DNA from: Lachnospiraceae bacterium
Lineage (GTDB): Bacteria; Bacillota; Clostridia; Lachnospirales; Lachnospiraceae
DNA: 8,353 bases
Direction of reading: 5' to 3'
Assembly (NCBI GenBank): GCA_900770225.1
Contig: CAAGJU010000355.1
Location: forward strand, 1 to 8,353
Shown: one piece after another, positions 6,203-8,353 of the stretch
How positions within the stretch are numbered: position 1 is the first letter of the stretch
Layout of the letters: each line of letters begins with the position of its first letter
Position numbers and translations under genes: made by a program
The notes under the pieces: model-generated
The model's input: the letters and a program-made list of their open reading frames with translations, nothing else
What the model was told of the DNA's origin: nothing
Databases searched by the model: none

Positions 6203-6922
6203 ATGGCACGTAAAGAATATGATTCAGAATTAAAGAGGATCAATGAAGATGTCCGCGCCATGGGACTTGAAGTGACAGGCGCGATAGACAATACGATCCT
6301 TGCTTTTTCTAAAAAAGATACACGGATGGCGAGCCAGGTGATCGCCAATGATATGCGGATTGACCGCATGGAGTCTGATATTGAAGAGACGTGCATCAGC
6401 ATTGTCATCAAGCAGCAGCCGGTTGCTTCTGACTGGCGCAAGCTGGCTTCCTATATGCGGATGATCGGTGATCTGGAGAGAATCGCTGACAACTGCAGTG
6501 ATATCTGCCTCTATATCAAGAAAGTTGAGAACCTGAGAAAAGAGAAGGGCGCCACAATTCCGGCGGTTCCCGATGCTTTTCAGGAGATGTTTTATACCAT
6601 GCGCGAAATGGTCGGCGATACGATCCGGGCCTTTCTGACATCCGACATCGAGCTTGCGCAGGCGGCTGTTGAAAAGGATGATATCGTAGACCGTGACTTT
6701 GAAATTATCATGGAGGAGATTGAGAAGGGCCTGAAGGAAAATACGGATCAGGTGGTTCCCTATGAGTATCTGCTCCTGATCGATAAATATGTGGAGCGTA
6801 TGGCGGATCACGCCTCGAATATCGCCTCCTGGATCACGTTTATCGTCAATGGCGAGCTGAGAATGCAGTTCACAGACCGTTACAGGAAGGCGTCGGAAGA
6901 AGATAGTGAAGGCGCTGTCTGA
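6203..6922 (+). CDS. phoU: Phosphate signalling complex protein PhoU
   Basis: A 239-residue cytoplasmic, all-helical protein with two PhoU repeats. In the family it connects the Pst transporter to the PhoR-type sensor kinase and damps the Pho response when phosphate is plentiful. The metal-binding E-x3-D signatures appear once per repeat: DLERIADNCSDI (90-101; E92, D96) and YVERMADHASNI (196-207; E198, D202). The start at 6203 has GAGAGGG (6191-6197) about 5 bases upstream; an in-frame GTG at 6152 has none. It is the last gene of the operon, 64 bases after pstB. A short acidic tail (SEEDSEGAV) makes it slightly longer than usual. No two-component genes follow, so the Pho sensor and regulator lie elsewhere. 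Confidence 0.94.
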   Translation: MARKEYDSELKRINEDVRAMGLEVTGAIDNTILAFSKKDTRMASQVIANDMRIDRMESDIEETCISIVIKQQPVASDWRKLASYMRMIGDLERIADNCSDICLYIKKVENLRKEKGATIPAVPDAFQEMFYTMREMVGDTIRAFLTSDIELAQAAVEKDDIVDRDFEIIMEEIEKGLKENTDQVVPYEYLLLIDKYVERMADHASNIASWITFIVNGELRMQFTDRYRKASEEDSEGAV

Positions 6923-7131
6923 GCCGGAAATCTGTCAGGTTGCAGTGAAAAACCGCGCCGCCAGAAGTATAACTGTCTGTGCCGACAGCGGAGAAACTGT
7001 CCGGACTGACTGTAAAAATGATGCCGGGCCGGAGCGTTATATCTGCTTCCGGACTGACTGACAAATGACACTGAGACTGCAGCTACCTGCACAAGCTGCT
7101 GCCTTTTCCTATATTCGTTTTCTCCATACCA
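6923..7131 (+). other. Non-coding stretch between phoU and its terminator
   Basis: No gene is seen. A 12-bp direct repeat CCGGACTGACTG occurs at 7001-7012 and 7049-7060. Small hairpins are CTGTC/GACAG (6973-6977, 6984-6988) and CCGGAGC with GCTTCCGG (7029-7035, 7045-7052, one bulge). They look like 3' untranslated structure or remnants; no function is assigned. Confidence 0.4.
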
Positions 7132-7181
7132 GCACCCCGGTGAGAAAGAATTCAGTTTCTTTCCCGCCGGGGTGCACTTTT
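7132..7181 (+). terminator. Rho-independent terminator of the pst-phoU operon
   Basis: A long two-part stem. The outer stem is GCACCCCGG (7132-7140) with CCGGGGTGC (7167-7175), a perfect 9 bp. The inner stem is GAAAGAA (7144-7150) with TTCTTTC (7157-7163). It is followed by ACTTTT (7176-7181). It ends the phosphate operon about 210 bases after the phoU stop and abuts the truncated helicase frame downstream. Confidence 0.85.
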
Positions 7182-7807
7182 GCGTATCGAAAACTGATGC
7201 AGTTGTTTATGATTATGTAGATATCAATTTTCCGGTATTCGAGAAGATGTACCATAAGCGGTTGAAAACTTATAAGAAGATTGGCTATGGTGATGTTTCC
7301 GATGTCAAAGAAAAACAGAGTGCAGGAGCAATTTTTGACAGCAGTAATTATCTTGCTGTATTGGAACGAGACATCTCTGAGGCGGATGAGGAACTGATTA
7401 CTTCAAGCCCTGAACTGACAACTGATAAGGTTGACCGTCTCATCTATTTGTTAAAGCTACAGGAAATGAGGCCGTTGCAGTGTATTGTTGTTACCGATAA
7501 TCCTGATTGCTCCGTAGCAGGGAGCAGTGATTATTATTATGAGCTGATCCGTTGCATGCAGGATGCAGGTATAAAAGTCATATGTTCCGATACGGATCCG
7601 AGATGCTTCGTGATTCTCGATCGTCGGATCGTCTGGTATGGAAATATGAATTTTCTCGGCAAAGAGGACTATAGCGATAATCTGATCAGGGAAAAAGATC
7701 AGACAGCAGTGAATGATCTACTTGAGATGACGTTCGGAAAAGGTGCTGTTGCAGACAAGGAATTGTATAAGATGCCATTGAGAGGTAAAGGGTCAACAGT
7801 CCATTGA
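7172..7807 (+). pseudogene. 5'-truncated DEAD/DEAH helicase tail with PLD-like domain
   Basis: An open frame of 211 codons resembling the C-terminal end of Firmicute superfamily II helicases that carry a phospholipase-D-like domain. TDAVVYDYVDINFPVFEKMYHKRLKTYKKIGY (residues 8-39) matches, from memory, the segment after the helicase core. AIFDSSNYLAVLERDISEADEELITSSPEL (53-82) through DRRIVWYGNMNFLGKED (150-166) resembles the PLD domain. In the HxKxxxxD...GxxN motif, D150, G157 and N160 remain, but the His and Lys positions appear to be P143 and C145, so nuclease activity is unlikely. All helicase motifs (Walker A, DEAD/H box) are missing upstream. The only far-upstream start, GTG 7172, lies inside the pst terminator stem, and the first ATG (7247) lacks a clear ribosome site. 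AT-richer composition than the pst genes suggests separate origin. Best read as a gene remnant. Confidence 0.6.
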
Positions 7808-7850
7808 TATCATCGGGTTGTAACCTCATAATGAGGAAACTTCATTTACC

Positions 7851-8117
7851 ATGGAGTTTTCTCGTCAGGATAGAAATGTTATATCGCCAGATGGCGAGAT
7901 AAATGGCATAATAAATGGCGAGATAAAGGACGGCATAAGCGACGCCGAAATTGGCTTACTTTCTATTGTTAAAGAGAATCCTCATGCGACAAACTCAGAA
8001 TTAGCAGAAATTACAGGGAAATCCCCCAGAACAATTTCGAGACTTATAGCTTTATTAAAGCGAAAGGGACTGATAGAAAGGGTTGGATCAAATAAGAAAG
8101 GATATTGGAAGACGTGA
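7851..8117 (+). CDS. Winged-helix C-terminal fragment, AlbA_2/COG2865-like
   Basis: 88 codons. Residues 1-30 contain the repeat-like linker NGEINGIINGEIKDG. Residues 34-88 form a winged helix-turn-helix: IGLLSIVKENPHATNSELAEITGKSPRTISRLIALLKRKGLIERVGSNKKGYWKT. This linker plus ending is typical of the C-termini of AlbA_2 (Schlafen-type) ATP-binding regulators of COG2865, which normally have several hundred residues before it. Here the frame is open upstream only to 7824, preceded by TAA (7821-7823), and the nearest GAGG (7833-7836) is 14 bases from the ATG, so translation from 7851 is doubtful. It is probably the tail of a truncated gene, although a free-standing small DNA-binding protein cannot be excluded. 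Confidence 0.5.
   Translation: MEFSRQDRNVISPDGEINGIINGEIKDGISDAEIGLLSIVKENPHATNSELAEITGKSPRTISRLIALLKRKGLIERVGSNKKGYWKT
7891..7927 (+). repeat. Short in-frame direct repeat encoding NGEI-type linker
   Basis: ATGGCGAGATAAA occurs at 7891-7903 and 7915-7927, with a diverged copy (ATGGCATAATAA) between. The repeat encodes the GEIN-G-IIN-GEIK linker before the winged helix. Such variable NGEI/GEK repeats are common in the hinge of COG2865-type proteins. Confidence 0.5.
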
Positions 8118-8156
8118 ATTGAAAGAGTAAATTCTAGTGCAGAAGTTATTAGATAA

Positions 8157-8279
8157 AAAGATGTTGCAGCGTTCAATGCGCAGTATCCGGGTCTGATAGT
8201 GAAGCATATGTTAGCTTTTTATGATCGCTTCCTGAATGAAAATCCTAATCCCCCAGCTATGCTGGGGAGAATGGAGTAA
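8157..8279 (+). pseudogene. Unidentified 3' gene tail running into the insertion element
   Basis: An open frame of 40 codons without a suitable start, just after an in-frame TAA (8154-8156). The translation DVAAFNAQYPGLIVKHMLAFYDRFLNENPN reads like real protein: mixed hydrophobic and charged residues with no low complexity. The frame then continues through the IS200/IS605-like hairpin (8251-8267) as PPAMLGRME and stops at TAA 8277-8279. I do not recognise the family. It may be the end of a gene interrupted by the element, or a chance frame. Confidence 0.35.
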
Positions 8280-8353
8280 GCGGAAGCGTAGCGGATAGCA
8301 ATAAGAAGCCTCCTATGATACGATGAGTTGGGTGTTGCGAACCTGACTCAAGG
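8251..8353 (+). mobile_element. Left end of an IS200/IS605-family element (cut by window edge)
   Basis: A perfect 7-bp hairpin with a three-base loop, CCCCAGC-TAT-GCTGGGG (8251-8267), is the type of subterminal structure that HUH transposases (TnpA, Y1 type) bind at element ends. About 85 bases follow that resemble the leader of clostridial IS200-like elements: AAGCCTCCTATGATA (8306-8320), then the stem around GGGTGTTGCGAACC. By analogy the tnpA start codon would come shortly after 8353. The exact left boundary cannot be set; these elements give no target duplication, and it probably lies within a few bases upstream of the hairpin. Confidence 0.6.
8324..8350 (+). promoter_or_regulatory. Leader hairpin of the IS200/IS605-like element
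   Basis: TGAGTTGGGT (8324-8333) pairs with ACCTGACTCA (8341-8350) over 10 bp, two of them G-U, with a seven-base loop GTTGCGA. IS200 mRNAs are known to carry leader stems that limit TnpA synthesis. The upstream GCCTCCTATGATA would be complementary to a ribosome-site segment TATCATAGGAGGC if one lies just beyond the window, which would hide the start of tnpA. That last point is inference. Confidence 0.5.

Noticed and set aside
5359..6441. Long antisense open frame (360 codons) opposite pstB and phoU
   Set aside because: It is a codon-bias shadow of two clearly recognised genes; its translation shows no family features.

Overview
The window looks like chromosomal DNA of a Clostridia-type Firmicute, most likely a Lachnospiraceae-like gut anaerobe. 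This is inferred from strong AGGAG-type ribosome binding sites, Bacillus/Clostridium-style PhoP boxes (TTAACA), a Gram-positive lipoprotein PstS, medium-GC coding sequence, and protein wording typical of that group. No rRNA or housekeeping marker is present, so the assignment is provisional.

Layout: (1) Bases 1-222 are non-coding and hold two consecutive, internally looped hairpins that share a GC-GTA-GC tip, followed by a weak promoter with a small palindrome. (2) Bases 223-1590 encode a MATE-family multidrug/toxin exporter. Its last codons lie in a decaying tandem repeat that runs past the stop. A TG-rich degenerate repeat and a strong intrinsic terminator (1815-1844) follow. (3) Bases 1878-6922 hold a complete high-affinity phosphate uptake operon, pstS-pstC-pstA-pstB-phoU, preceded by four PhoP-box-like hexamers and a plausible sigma-A promoter and closed by a long terminator (7132-7181). 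PstS captures phosphate outside the membrane, PstC and PstA form the channel, PstB supplies ATP hydrolysis, and PhoU links transporter state to the Pho two-component system, whose genes are not in the window. Hairpins between pstS and pstC may set the excess of PstS over the membrane parts.

(4) Immediately after the operon terminator the base composition becomes visibly more AT-rich and the content becomes fragmentary. It consists of the C-terminal part of a DEAD/DEAH helicase with a degenerate PLD-like domain (to 7807), a C-terminal winged-helix piece resembling the tails of AlbA_2/COG2865 proteins (7851-8117), and an unidentified 40-codon gene tail (8157-8279). (5) From about 8251 to the window edge is what looks like the left end and mRNA leader of an IS200/IS605-family element, with its transposase gene beyond the edge.

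The MATE gene and pst operon are ordinary. The parts worth a second look are the hairpin elements at 23-111 and their resemblance to the IS200/IS605 end, the repeat across the MATE stop codon, and the run of truncated gene tails between the pst terminator and the insertion element. I do not see convincing evidence of a new multi-gene system.
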